This document shows, piece after piece, positions 20,554 through 31,613 of a stretch of 64,000 nucleotides of DNA. This stretch comes from Euborellia annulipes. Its lineage: Eukaryota; Arthropoda; Insecta; Dermaptera; Anisolabididae. The DNA is taken from assembly GCA_023213315.1 (NCBI GenBank), contig JAKCPI010004285.1, positions 62,001-126,000 on the forward strand. The letters are read 5' to 3'. The notes beneath the pieces are model-generated. The model had not been told where the DNA came from. It saw nothing but the letters and a program-made list of their open reading frames with translations, and ran no database searches. The position numbers were made by a program, and so were the translations under genes. Each line of letters opens with the position of its first letter. Positions within the stretch are counted from its first letter, which is position 1.

Positions 20554-21105
20554 TTGTTCTGGAAGTTTTATTGAACCTCGAGCATTCCAATTTAGCTGAT
20601 ATCTCCATCCCTTCATTAAAATCACATCACAGGCCCAACTTCAAAAGGAATTATTATAAATCAATCAATATTTGTATTTTCGATTCATGTATATATTTAG
20701 TAAAAATAAAAAATTATTTCTAGATATTATAAATTGACTAATTTACTAAAAACTTGTAAAACTAAATAACTCTTTGAGATCTGAAGAAGTGCGCTTTGAG
20801 TGGTAACAGATAATAAAATTTACTTACTGCATCATACAAATTTTTTTATTTTTATTTGGATTGTTAAAATAAAATATAGGGTAAGAGAAAGTAAAATTAG
20901 TACTACTTTTAAAAAGGTTTTCGAATTATCATTGTAAATGTATCAAGAAGATGTGTATGACTGTAGAGTAGAGCAGTGCAATGAAGAAAGAAAACGCAGC
21001 CATCGAAATTGCTTTTTTAAATCAGTTCACGGTAAGGTTTCATTTTCAGTTTTGTTCCATCTTCAAAGAGGGATTTATGCACTCCTTTATGGCACAGCTC
21101 CAGCT

Positions 21106-21138
21106 CTGAAGATGATTCAGATCTGGGGACGAAACGTT
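21106..21138 (+). ncRNA. Hammerhead-like motif, core intact, weak stem II
   Basis: Plus strand: CTGAAGA, then TGATTCAGATCTGGGGAC, GAAAC and GTT. Stem II needs G-U pairs (UUCAG/CUGGG), so folding is uncertain. Downstream AATAAAGAAGTTTCACTTCT follows, like the AATAAA-containing sequence after other copies. It lies inside a chance 72-codon frame. Confidence 0.55.
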
Positions 21139-21184
21139 AACCGTGAGCTGATTTAATAAAGAAGTTTCACTTCTTGTTTTCTTT

Positions 21185-21345
21185 CTTCTTCTTATTATTA
21201 TTATTATTATTATTATTATTTGAAATTCCTATCGGGATCCCCGTTTATTTGCCCGAGGTGCTTACGTGCTCGAAGACACACACCTCAAATTCAACCGGCC
21301 TCTGGCCGTAGCCATCTACCGGCACCCCGTGAAGTTACATCTCTA
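21185..21345 (-). repeat. Possible LINE 3' tail with (AAT)n end
   Basis: On the minus strand, a GC-balanced block (CACGGGGTGCCGGTAGATGG, GGCCAGAGGCCGG) ends in ten or so AAT units at 21194-21221. A 3' end in a short AT-rich tandem run is typical of R1/I/Jockey-like LINEs. No reverse transcriptase is visible and only one copy is in the window. Confidence 0.35.
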
Positions 21346-21500
21346 ACTCCTCCTGTTTTCGTCTCTAGCTAGTGAACTAATCCTTATTTCTGGTTCCAAC
21401 CGGCTCCTTATATCCAAACTCTTCTATGCTAGGGAGGATGTCCTAATTTTCTTTCTTAATTTGCAAATATCAATGGAAAGTTTTTACATGGAGCTAGTCT

Positions 21501-21743
21501 AGCTCTTTTGAAGCTACAACTCCCTATAATTAAGTTTTTATAAATTCCATAAAGAAGAAGAAATTTAATATCTAATATTTAATATCGCTTAATTCTCAAA
21601 ACGATAAATTTGCTATTTTTTTTCTTTTATTTATTTTATTTTCGCATAATTTTGAAAATATTGTGCTCGGTACCTGGCCTAATTTAAATAATTTCATCTT
21701 GACAAAAAATTAATTTATATAAATGTGAAAGAAATCCAGATGA
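21501..21743. repeat. Left arm of a 4.8-kb inverted duplication
   Basis: About 240 bp from AGCTCTTTTGAAGCTACAAC to GAAATCCAGATGA. Its complement returns at 25745-26266, shared words including AATATTGTGCTCGGTACCTGG against CCAGGTACCGAGGACAATAT. The right arm is longer because it contains an insertion. The space between the arms holds a CCCGAG element and a dispersed repeat. Confidence 0.65.
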
Positions 21744-21753
21744 TGCCTTTAAT

Positions 21754-23591
21754 CCCGAGTCGAAATCGAACGCCTGGTTTGAGCCTTTTAGTCCTGAATT
21801 CCCTTGTTATTTGATGGGATGTTATTTATTTACAATTTTGTGAAAGCCTACTGATTCTACCAGGAGAATTAGAAGATTCAAACCAGTACTTGAACGCCTG
21901 GTTTGAACCTTTTAGTCCTCAATTCCTTTGTTATTTGATAGGATTAAAATTTGGTTAAAGCCTACTAAACCTACCAGGAGAATTAGAAGGTTTAAACCAG
22001 TACTTGAACGCCTGGCTTGAACCTTGCAGTCTTCAATTGAGGACTAAAAGGTTCAAGCCAGGCGTTCGATTTTGACTCGGGAAGTACTGGTTTGAATCTT
22101 CTAATCCTCTCGGGTAAAAATCAAAAACAGTGCGATCTCAGCGCCAAAGCTTTAGTAGATGACCACCTTTCTTTTCTTTCATTCCTTGGATATTTGGATT
22201 TATTATCGATAAAAAAGAAGTAAGTTTTAAGTTTTATTTTCATTTTTTTCATTAATTTTCTTTATTATTATTAATTATTTTTATTTATTTAAGGGTCAAC
22301 GTTATAAAAACAAGCCAAAACAAAATGATAAGGTTAGCTGTTATTTTTATTTTTATTTTTTTTATATTGATGTAATCTTATATTCTATTTAATTTTTTCA
22401 ATTATATTCATTATAAATTTTAGTTGTAAAAACACATTGGCCTGAAGAAGCCACTTTAATTTTAATAAATGAATACAAGGAACATTGGCCATTCATGTCA
22501 TTTTGAAAGGTAAGAAGACAAATTAAAAAAGATTATAAATTTATAAAATTAATTTATAGATCTATATTTTTCACATTTCCAGAGAACTAAATGAAGTTCT
22601 TACTGAAAAGAAAAATATTTTTCCACATGTGATAGCTGATGGTATAGGCCTACATATACAGTCAAGATAAAAATTAATGTGATTTATTTTAGAGATGGAA
22701 ACTTATTTTTACATCCATATTTTCTTTAAAACAATTTCAGTAATGAATCTCCAGAAATATTGAAATCGACACGAAGAGCATTTGGAATTTTTAAAATTTT
22801 TTAAATATATGTTATCTTATTCTCAAATTAAAGAAAATTGATATTTAAACAAAAAATATTTTATTTAAAGATAAATTTGATTTTCCTTTTATTTAAGAAT
22901 TTAATTGTAGCGAAATGAAGAGCAAAACGTGAAGATCCATCAAAATCTCAACATCGAATTTTTGACATGAATCCAATACTTTCTCTCTATATATAGTAAC
23001 ATATATAGATGTAAGTGAAAGTAAAAAATTTCGAATGTGGAGTGCCAAGTTGTATAAATTAGCAAAGAGGTATGCTTGTTTTTTGGCAATGAGAAAAATA
23101 ACTTTTAGAGTGTTTTCTTCAAATATTTTGATGGCATTTAATAGGATTTCTTCATCAGCGGTGAAGTGCTATTAAATGTCTTCGAAATATTTGAAGAAAA
23201 CACTCTAAAAGTTATTTTTCTCATTGCCAAAAAACAAGCATACGTCTTTGCTAATCTAACAAAATTATCAGAACTTTTTTGTCACTCTGTATATATGTAT
23301 ATAAACAAATTTTAAATGAGAATTAATAGGCCTAAACTAGGATTCCAGCATTCAGTACTGCTGGTCGTAATAGTAGATCTGGTAGACTTAAACTAGTATT
23401 TCGAATACCTGGTCTGAGTCTAAACATGTCAAAAAGGGACATAAGTAGACTTGTTAGAACCAAACCAGACTATCAAATTTCCATAGAAACCATGCTTTCA
23501 AATCCTAGTTTGATTTTGTTAAGTCTACTTAGACAACAATTAGATTCTGAGGTTTTGTAGGTTCAAACCAGGCGTTCGATTTCGACTCGGG
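21754..23591. mobile_element. CCCGAG-ended DNA element, copy 2
   Basis: It has the same termini as the copy at 9866-11796, the same sub-terminal tandem units, the same exon-like middle, the family H scrap (22917-23030) and the short fold-back (23040-23250). It is very similar over its whole length, so the two copies are recent relatives. It is flanked by AT on both sides; no longer duplication is seen. It starts 10 bp beyond the left arm of the inverted duplication. Confidence 0.75.
22424..22860 (+). pseudogene. Damaged second copy of the Myb/SANT-like frame
   Basis: Exon-like block 1 (22424-22509) reads HWPEEATLILINEYKEHWPF before a stop. It lacks the foreign insertion of copy 1 and is probably closer to the ancestral order of residues. 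The splice-like borders are kept, but block 1 ends in a different phase and block 3 has TGG changed to TGA after QKY. Two disabling changes make it a pseudogene. Confidence 0.4.
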
Positions 23592-23937
23592 ATGGGTAAG
23601 AAAAAGCAAAAAATTCCTCCGAATTTCGAATACTTTGACGATTGTAATAATTTCTTTAATTATAGAGAAAGTAAAATCAATCGCAATTCATCAGTTGAAA
23701 TTTCACCTTGAAGTCCTTTGAGTGTTAAAATCTATTTGTAGTAGGCCTAATGCATTCTCAATCATAGGAACCCAATCGGAATGTGAAAGTTTAAACTACC
23801 CTCAATAAGGCCCTTTAAGCAGGAAGAGCCCTTTAAAAAGGAAAATTTGTATTTAAAAAATAATCTATTGTAGAATTTAATTGAAAAATTCTAGAATCAG
23901 TTTAGCCTCAGTTACCGAAAAGAACTTTCATTTTGAA

Positions 23938-24310
23938 GAGACAACGTCTTACAAATCATGTGTCTATAGTGGCCTGTTAGGGAGGCATTCACGGAAAAGT
24001 TTGGTGGCTTGAATATCTCCTGTCTTAAGAGGTATAATTATGGGGAATATACGGTTAGAAAGAATGATTTTTCAGCTAAAGATTTCACCTGTTATTTTTT
24101 TTCTATCATTTCATTTTACCGCGCTGCGGTAATTTCCAATTTGAAAGTTTAAACCCCTGTAGATTCCGAACGGCTAATCAGATCAGACTAAATCTGATGT
24201 CATTTTGTGAAGAAAGAAAACCTCTAATAGAATAAATAAAAAAATCACGAGTAATTAACTCCAAAATTAGTTTTTTTTCTCGAAAAACCTCATTTTTAAG
24301 CAAAAATCGC
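23938..24310 (+). repeat. ACCGCGCTGCGG-containing dispersed repeat, single copy
   Basis: It shares CAACGTCTTACAAATCATGT, TTTTACCGCGCTGCGGTAA, AACGGCTAATCAGATC and GAGTAATTAACTCCAAAAT with the tandem array at 51741-52630. CCGC-GCTGCGG is a short palindrome. It is not coding and the element type is unknown. Confidence 0.65.
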
Positions 24311-24401
24311 TCTTAATGTATAAAAGTTTGGCCACACCTGTCATATATTGTTACTATGAAAATGTATGAACATAAGAACAAAGTACGATTAAAAAAATCA
24401 A

Positions 24402-24450
24402 ACAGTACTTTCTCTCTATATATTTTAATATAGGTAAGAGAAAGTAAAAA
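24402..24450. repeat. Isolated family H terminal hairpin
   Basis: GTACTTTCTCTCTATATATT and TAGGTAAGAGAAAGTAAAAA face each other with nothing between. It may be a solo terminus or an extreme deletion derivative. Similar solo hairpins occur at about 47607-47638 and 20877-20893. Confidence 0.5.
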
Positions 24451-25081
24451 TAGTTTGAAGTCAAGCAAAAGACGTTGACAAAGCCACCGGCTGTGTAAAA
24501 GACACAGCCAACACCAAATTTTTTTTTATATCCATTTATTTAGGTTTAAAAATCATGATGAGAGAGAAACCTCCATGTAAATAAACTTCAGATTCAATCA
24601 CGGGATGAGAGAATTAAAATTTTCTCTTTTTTTGATTGTTCCGGCGGCATATAATATTCATTCAGATTATTTTAGAAGAAATAATTTGTATTCAAATAAG
24701 TATCTATAATTTCAAAAATACGGAAGTGAATAAATAAATAAATGAGCGAGCATTCACTTCCTGAATCAGAGCCTAATAAAGGAAAATGTTATTAAAGGAA
24801 TCTCTTTCTGAACATTGATTTAATTATTAAATAAATAACTAAATAAGTAAATAGATAAATCTCAAGGCGTCTCCAAAATTGAAAAGCAGCGCCTGTTATC
24901 AGAAAATAGACCCTAAAGGGCTGACTGGCCGGCCATTGCAATCTCTCTCTCTCTCTCCTCACAGCTGACACTGAATATTTCAAACACCAAGTATCGGATC
25001 TTAAGTGACTATTCTCGTCACACTCAAACAAATTAACAAACAATTTTTTGGAAACACTATTATTACATTGCACAATTTAAG

Positions 25082-25600
25082 CCTTTCTCATTTTTTTTAG
25101 ATCCTCTTTAAAATGTATATTCTCATTTTGCCTTGAAAATTGTTTGGAGCTCACTTGACTCTTGTATTTCAGATTTTTCAAATTCATTTTCCGGCTCTTT
25201 CTTCCATAGAGACAATGTTAAATCGCCATATAGGGATTTGCATGTTAATTTCGATTCAATTTACACATTTTTAAAAAATTTTCCAATTCTTATGAAATTT
25301 TGTATTTATTTAGGATTCTCTATTATATATAAAATATCCAAATATGAGATTAAAATTTTGAAAAATAACCAGAGTTTATTTCAAGCAATCAACATTTAAA
25401 ATACACAGAGCCTATGGAAATTTTGAAGCAATTGACTTTTTTACTTTTTACTTATGAAATGCAAGTGGTCAAATTAACTAACATGCTATGGAAAACTAAA
25501 TATATATATCCACACAAAAAATCTGGTGTGACCAGCACGGTGCACAACTTTCCATTTCCGAAGATACGGTAGATTAAGTCATACCAGATTTTTGTTTTTA
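25082..25600 (+). mobile_element. Family H copy, chimeric, with extra module
   Basis: It begins inside the family H middle (TCTTTAAAATGTATATTCTC), continues with the extra module (CATTTTCCGGCTCTTTCTTC, GCATGTTAATTTCGATTC, GAAATTTTGTATTTATTTAG) and ends with the CACACCAGA-type hairpin. The module is also in the copies at 6725, 27485 and 57508, so it is a stable variant of the family. Confidence 0.6.
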
Positions 25601-25744
25601 TTCATCTAAAAAATTTTTTGAGGTCATCAGTTATAAGAAATTAGTTGATTATAAAAAAAAATCACTATACTTTGAGAGAAATAATGGCAAGCAATTTTTT
25701 TTTTTTTAATTCTATAATACTATTGGAAAATAAATTGTCTTTCA

Positions 25745-26266
25745 GTCATCTGGATTTCTTTCACATTTAAATAAATTAATTCTTGGTCAGATGAAATTTT
25801 TATTTAAACTAGGCCAGGTACCGAGGACAATATTTTCAAAATTATGCAAAAATAAAATAAATAAATAAAAATAATAAATCATTATCTTATAGACTCTTAC
25901 GTAACATTGACACTCGCCTGATCTTATAAAAAAATATACAACAAATACAAATTCGTGCCGAAACAACAATGAAACTTTATGCCTAATTAATTTATAAGCC
26001 AACGAGGACTGAAAATTGACAAATAAAATTTTGTCCAAAACGGCATTTGGCATCCAAAGGCTCTCTTCATTTGCTGCACCTGTACTTATTCTTTTCCATT
26101 CCATAACATCAACAGCAACTTTTCTTCGATTTAAAATAAATAAAAAAAAAAAAAAAAATAGCAAATTTATCGTTTTGAGAATTAAGCGATAGTATATTAA
26201 ATTTCTTCCTCTTTATAGAGTTTATAAAAACTTAATTATAGCGAGTTGTAGCTTCAAAAGAGCTAA
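25745..26266. repeat. Right arm of the inverted duplication, with insertion
   Basis: It is the complement of 21501-21743, split by about 270 bp at roughly 25870-26140. The insertion holds a decayed hammerhead-like motif (26009-26043: CTGAAAA, stem GACAAA/TTTGTC, then AAAAC in place of GAAAC) and the block TTTGCTGCACCTGTACTT shared with 30060-30080. The arm therefore received a ribozyme-bearing element after the duplication formed. Confidence 0.6.
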
Positions 26267-26269
26267 AGT

Positions 26270-26886
26270 AAATAAGTAATACATTTTTTCTAAGGTTCAG
26301 AGACGCTTTATTTCTTTGGTCTCCATTTGCGAAAAATTCTCTCTGTGAATGCTGATGTGCCAGGAAAATGAAATTACTTTATACAAATTTGAAAAATTAT
26401 CATCTGTCTTATTAAATCCTTGCTGCTATTTTTGTGCAGTAGAAAATTCCATTTTACGCAAAAATGCTTTTTTGAATCCCAGAAAAATCAAATTATCCGA
26501 AATAAAGTATTAAGGTTATGAAGAAGAAACAACCAGCGACTGTTTTCCACGGGTTAGGCCTACCGAAATATTTGCAAATAAGTAGATTATTTTATTAATA
26601 GTTGATTTTGAAATTGTGGCTGTGATGTGATTACAGTGGAGAATTGGAGGTATCAGCCCAATTTGGCTGATACCTCCAATTCTCCACTGTAATAGATTAT
26701 TTTGACGTGGAAAGCAGTCGCTGGTTGTTTCTTCTCCATAACCTTAATTCAATCGTCCCAGCATACGTGATTTCTTTTACTTTAAAATAAAGTATTTTTG
26801 CTTACTTTTTTGTTCTCGTAAAGTATAGAGTATAAATACCCAAAATAACGTACAATACTTTAATAAAAATCACGGGTGCCAACCTT
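26270..26886 (-). mobile_element. hAT remnant 3, truncated and split
   Basis: Read on the minus strand, it starts at TAAGGTTGGCACCCG (26886), contains the same ERxF-coding segment as remnant 1 (about 26310-26370), and is cut off near 26270. A 236-bp fold-back (26511-26746) sits inside it. The first ~200 bp of the usual end opposite are missing, so no target duplication can be tested. Confidence 0.65.
26511..26746. repeat. Nested fold-back with double symmetry
   Basis: Outer arms: TAAGGTTATGAAGAAGAAAC with CAGCGACTG at the left and the complement ending CATAACCTTAA at the right. Inner arms at about 26630-26695 form a near-perfect palindrome, GAATTGGAGGTATCAGCC facing GGCTGATACCTCCAATTC. No hammerhead core is present. 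It interrupts hAT remnant 3 and is therefore younger. Confidence 0.7.
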
Positions 26887-26889
26887 AAT

Positions 26890-27480
26890 TATAGCTAACT
26901 TTAATCAACCTCAAAGATTTTCTTCTTTATTAAAACGAAAAAATAAATAAATAAATGATGAATATGTTAAATTCTAATTAATTAATTGATAGTTTTATGG
27001 GATTGATATTATGTTAATGAAATATATAAGTGAATTTAACTATAGTTATTATATCATCTGGATTAGTTGAGAGCAATCTCTATCTGTTCATAAATCGAAT
27101 CCACTCCTAAAAGCTTTTGATTTGGTTCAAGAGAAATGTTTGATAATATTATGAAGAGAATTTGATTTATTATCAGTCTGTGTTGATTTAGTCTGATTAT
27201 TTGAAATAAATAAATATTTTTATTTTAATGCGATTTTAAAATTTGTGTTGTGAATATTTTAACCCTCATGCAAACAATGGGGATATTTATATCGCCATAA
27301 TCTCATGAGTTTGTGTGCAATTTCATTTCCATTTATAAATATCAACTCAAAGACATCCACTAAATAATATTTATTTTAAATATTTTCTTGGAATTTCAAT
27401 TTTATTTATTTTCTACCTGTAAATTCGCGTTTCACCTACAGTATATTTTAGTACAAATAATTTATCTCGTCCTACTGACC
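26890..27480. other. AT-rich stretch without recognised genes
   Basis: Unique AT-rich sequence. No ORF, repeat family or unusual motif was noticed. Confidence 0.4.
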
Positions 27481-27484
27481 ACAT

Positions 27485-28260
27485 AAAAAATTAAAGTATA
27501 TCAGTAAAAAAGTAAGTAGTAGCAAATACAAAATTTCATAACAATTGGAAAATTTTTTTAAATTGTAAAAAGTTCCAAAGAGGACCAACCCCCTTTTGAA
27601 TCGAAATTAACATACAAATCCCCATATGGGGATTTAACATTTTTGTTTTTAATTGTATTTTAAATGTTGATTTTTCAAAATATTCAACTGATATTTGGAT
27701 ATTTTATACAAAATAATAGAATCCTAAATAAATACAAAATTTCATAAGAATTGGAAAGTTTTTAAAATGTGTAAAAAGATCCAAAGAGGACCGACCCCCT
27801 TTTGAATTGAAATTAACATACAAATCCCCAAATGGGGATTTAACATTGGCTCTATGGAAGGAAGAGCCGAAAAATGAATTTGGAAAATCTGAAATACATC
27901 AGTAAAGTGTGCTTCAAACAATTTTCATTTCGAAAAATTTTATTGATATTCTTTTTAAAGGGCATATAAGCTTAGTTGATTTATGAATTTTAATCAAAAT
28001 CGTAGAAGCGGATTTTGAGAAAATCTAAAAAAAAAAACTGAAAAATTACGTCAGTAAAAGTACTAGTACTTTTTGGCCGATTTTTTTCAAAAGCTTGTTT
28101 TAAATGTCCAGCAGAAGTAAAGAAGAAAGAACCACTTTTTTGGATTCAGGGGACCTCAAAACGTGTATAATCATCAAAATCTCGACATCGAATGTTTGAC
28201 ATGAATCCATTACTTTCTCTCTATAGTCATATTTCATGTATAGGGTAAAAGAAAGTTAAA
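27485..28260 (-). mobile_element. Family H copy with the extra module in tandem
   Basis: The extra module occurs twice in tandem (about 27515-27650 and 27700-27850), each with CCCCCTTTTGAAT(C/T)GAAATT and ACATACAAATCCCC. The usual middle (AAAGTACTAGTACTTTTTGG) and the ACCACTTTTTTGGATTCAGG block follow, and the GAAAGTTAAAAA end closes it. The CACACCAGA hairpin is missing. Confidence 0.6.
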
Positions 28261-28351
28261 AAATTATATTAGCCTAATAATTTAGTTACTATTGCTCCAA
28301 GATATACAGTATTTGTTCAAGTTTAGAAAGGAAGTTGACTCGTTGCTTTCT

Positions 28352-28508
28352 TGGTTGTTCAGGGGCAAAGTAAAAACAAATATTTTTGTTTTTTAAGCTG
28401 GAATTTATTTTTGCATCTGCTTTTGTACAGATATACAGTTTCAGAGAAACAAAAATAAATGCCAGCTTAAAAACAAAAAATATTTGTTTTACTTGCCTGA
28501 ACAATGCA
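28352..28508. repeat. Fold-back, ~65-bp arms
   Basis: AACAAATATTTTTGTTTTTT plus AAGCTGGAATTTATTTTTG at the left is mirrored by CAAAAATAAATGCCAGCTT and AAACAAAAAATATTTGTTTT at the right, around a 25-bp centre. The minus-strand 79-codon frame here is a by-product. Confidence 0.6.
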
Positions 28509-28689
28509 ATGAGTAAATTTTCCTTCAAAAGTTGAATTGATCATCTCGTACAATCCAGTTACAAAAAAAACAGGATTTATTTTTTTGCCTATTCTATAGA
28601 ATGACAAAGATTGAAAAAAATAAATAAATTTTTTAATCTAAAATAAAACCAGCTAGTTATTATTTGCCGAATTGACATTTTAAATTAAA

Positions 28690-29425
28690 TAAAAATTACT
28701 CCCGTGCCTTGTCAGGTGACTCTATTCGAAACGGTTCCGAGATTTAAAGGTAGTCTATTAAATTGGGCAACTTTGCAAATTTGTCCTCGAGTAAAAATGT
28801 ATAAAAATGTCCGAGGTATAACAAGCCCAGAGGCAACACAACATTTATCTCGAAAGTGATCAGATAGAAAATGTGACTCAACATGTTGGCAGTATATCCC
28901 TGTGTCCCTAAAGGATCACTATTGCAGACCTATTTCAGGGGAAAATGTGGATCCTGCTCGATCATTTTTAAACATTTTTATCGGGGTAACATTGGACACA
29001 CATTGATTTATTATGCAAATCAATTGCTTGTAAAATTTAATGTTAGTTTTAGTTACATGGATAAACTTGAACAGAACAATTAAAAAAAAGACACAAGTGA
29101 TGATGATTTCCGTGTTTTCAACATGTAGTCTAAGGCTGTAAAATGCTTATTCATACCATTGAAGTCAGTGACGCTATAGCAAAGCTCTATGTGTTTTGTG
29201 CAGTTATCCTTTAGGAATATAATTCACGAAGATATTATGACACAAAACATGCTTCAATCCCTCGCACAATTTAAAGACAAGCAGCGTAGTGAAAAATTTC
29301 AATCAATGCGGCGTATACATAGATTGTGTTCTCAACAAAATTCCCGTGGTCCGTTTCAAATAGATTTAAATCCTAATTTGGCTCTTGCGGTAGAAAGTTT
29401 GGACACCTCTGTATTAGACTACTAA
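28690..29425 (+). pseudogene. Decayed protein-coding relic, family not recognised
   Basis: Protein-like translation runs through stops. Frame from 28710: ETVPRFKGSLLNWATLQICP, then GITSPEATQHLSRK and a stop, and after it KDHYCRPISGENVDPARSFL. A 78-codon frame at 29189-29425 ends with FQSMRRIHRLCSQQNSRGPF and DLNPNLALAVESLDTSVLDY before TAA. The mixed residues, unlike the Lys/Phe/Ile-rich chance frames elsewhere, suggest former coding sequence, probably a C-terminus. A TTTTGTGCAG acceptor-like site precedes the last part (29193-29202). I cannot name the protein; it could be a host pseudogene or transposon. Confidence 0.35.
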
Positions 29426-29995
29426 TTTCTCTATAATATATTAAAATAAACTACAAATTTTCTTATGATATTTGAATATGATCTGTAATTGCAGTACGTG
29501 TTGGAATCATTTTCAAGTACAAAGGACATTAGAGATGGGACATTGGTTTTATAGATCTTCAATTAATCTCCTCTTGTGCTCAATGCAATGGTCGGATTAT
29601 TTTTTTATGTTTTTACTATTAGTATGTAAAAAGAAAATTTAATTATTTTATTTTCTCAGATCTTTGCAAAGCTTTCTGCCAAAATGAATTTCAATTTAAT
29701 ATGACTGGGATAAATCACAAACGAAGATGTAAAAGAAGTGGTGGAAAAAACTGATTAAGATTAGTGCGATAATTAAAAAAAAAACTAACTATCAAGCGGT
29801 CATCCACTGTCTGAGATATGTATTTTCCATTTGATGCATACCAAAATGTCATCATACGGAATTTATAGTTTACTTTAAATTTATTTTGAATTCGCGTAGA
29901 AGAAATTAAGTTTGTTGGGACGATTCTTTACGGATGGTTATGGAGAAAATGTTCATCCTCTGTCCTTCTAGGCTTATAATCTAAGCCTACAAGGA

Positions 29996-30033
29996 CTGAG
30001 GATGAGCCGAAATAAAATTTTGTCCGAAACGTC
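29996..30033 (+). ncRNA. Hammerhead-like motif, core intact, weak stem II
   Basis: Plus strand: CTGAGGA, U, GAGCCGAAATAAAATTTTGTCC, GAAAC, GTC. The core boxes fit, but stem II pairing is poor. It is followed by a block (TTCGGCATTTGGCTCTC, TTTGCTGCACCTGTACTT, CAACAGCAACTTTTCTTC) shared with 26040-26125 and, in opposite orientation, 46966-47030. These define one subfamily of the ribozyme-bearing element. Confidence 0.5.
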
Positions 30034-30139
30034 TCCCTTTCGGCATTTGGCTCTCTTTATTTGCTGCACCTGTACTTGCTCTCTTCCAAACCATAACCTC
30101 AACAGCAACTTTTCTTCAGCTTATATGTTATAAATTTTT

Positions 30140-30205
30140 ATTGAATGACTCTGGATTCGAACCCTTGACCCCAATAGCACAAGAGGCATAAACTCTACCA
30201 CTGTG
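30140..30205 (-). repeat. tRNA-like SINE head
   Basis: Minus strand: an A-box-like GTGGTAGAGTTTATGCC and a B-box-like GGGTTCGAATCC, spaced as in a tRNA gene. The acceptor stem does not pair, so it is a tRNA-derived SINE or tRNA pseudogene. Confidence 0.45.
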
Positions 30206-30550
30206 AAAGAATTTATTTGAATTAATTAGAAGCCGAATCAAATTATATAAATCCCGAGTATGCAGTAAATAGAGTAAGTTTAAAAAATATTCTAATTTCA
30301 ATTATCTATCGAATTTGAAGTAATAAAAGTTTGAAAACAAAACCAAAATATACCAGAAAAATTTATGAAATACATTGGAAAAATGTTGGCAAATTATTAT
30401 GTAAGAATTTACGAAAAAATACAGTAATTGTGAAACATAAATATTTCTAAAAAAAATATACCCTAAATAATAGCTGGGCATACACGGAGAGGTAGAACCG
30501 TCGGTTTTGACCGTGCCGGTCCAAACGCACGGATTTATCTTTACGTTAGT

Positions 30551-30834
30551 GGGCGAGCACGCGCCAGTTTTGACCGCCACGCATCAATCTAACAGATTGG
30601 ACTGCGGTCCAAACTCACGATCCGATCTTTTCGTTAGTGGGCGAGCACGCGCCAGTTTTGACCGCTACGCATCAATCTAACAGATTGGACTGCGGTCCAA
30701 ACTCACGGACTGATCTTTTCGTTAGTGAGCAAGCGACAGTTTTGACTGCCACGCATCAATCTAACAGATTGGACTGCGGTCCGAACTCACGCTCTGATCT
30801 TTTCGTTAGTGGACAAGCGACAGTTTTGACCGCC
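30551..30834. repeat. Left sub-terminal tandem array, ~88-bp unit
   Basis: About 3.2 units begin at 30551, 30639, 30727 and 30811. Each has (C/A)AGTTTTGAC(C/T)G, CATCAATCTAACAGATTGGA, CTGCGGTCC and TCTTTTCGTTAGTG. Spacing of 88, 88 and 84 bp was read directly. Confidence 0.85.
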
Positions 30835-31613
30835 CCGGACCATCTCTTTAAGTCGCGATTTTTGGAGGGGGTAGGGGAGGACATGTTACTTCAAAAATTT
30901 TTTTACAAATTTATTTTTAAAGAAAATAAGTTATCCCTCCCCCTATTAATTAATTAAGCTATTAATATGTTCTAAAATATTTTAGTTAATCACCATTCAC
31001 AAAAACAAATTTATTATTATTATTTTTTTTAAATATCGTTTAAGGTCATGGCAAATTAGGATACAAATATTATATAGACCTGCATTTTACTCGGGAGAAA
31101 GTCTAGTTTCTGAATATACAAAAAAAATTATAGGTTATGTAATAAAAAAATATTGGCCCTCTTTCTAAAGCGCCCCCTAATGGTCCGATGTTTACCAAAA
31201 AGCTTTTCAGTTCTTGACCTTTACATCTAGTTTATGTGTGCAAAATACCACAGACATACACACAGACATCATTCCAAAAACTACTTAAATGGACTCAGGA
31301 AACCTTAAATCGTATTTTGGCAGCTTCAGAATCAGATAATTAAAGATTTTATTTAAAGGAGAAGAAAGGATTAATTACTTTTTTTTTAAATAATTTTCTA
31401 TTTCCATTTTTCTTGGAAATTCCAATGGATTCTTGACTTGATCTGTCTAGTCGGCAGGCAAAACTTTCGTCAAGACGAAAGTCCACGGATTTGGTCAAAT
31501 CAGCGGTTAAAACTGCCGCGGTCCAAAGATTTTGCCCATACACGTACGGTTTGGCCCGTGGCGGGCCAACTATACGGGTTTATCTGCGGGTTTTTCCTTT
31601 ACGTTTGTGAGTG

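Larger units (their letters stand above)
20183..20612. repeat. 430-bp fold-back with two hammerhead-like motifs
   Basis: The arms, about 200 bp each (20183-20381 and 20412-20612), are largely complementary around a ~30-bp centre. GAGATATGAGCCAAATTGGA at the left matches the complement of TCCAATTTAGCTGATATCTC at the right; GCCTCCTGTGCCAAGATCA lies near the centre. Each arm has a hammerhead-like core (20243-20277 minus, 20519-20553 plus). It resembles two oppositely oriented copies of one short element. A transcript through it would fold into a long hairpin. Confidence 0.8.

Noticed and set aside
20766..20800. CTGAAGA with GTGCGC stem start at 20770
   Set aside because: The second box GAAAC is missing (GGTAACAG instead); probably a decayed relic only.
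30551..30834. Regularly spaced repeats as a CRISPR array
   Set aside because: Units are tandem with no unique spacers, and the context is clearly eukaryotic.
30637..30957. 106-codon frame with an internal ~29-residue repeat
   Set aside because: It translates the sub-terminal array of a transposon; unit spacing changes from 88 to 84 bp, which breaks the phase over the full array.
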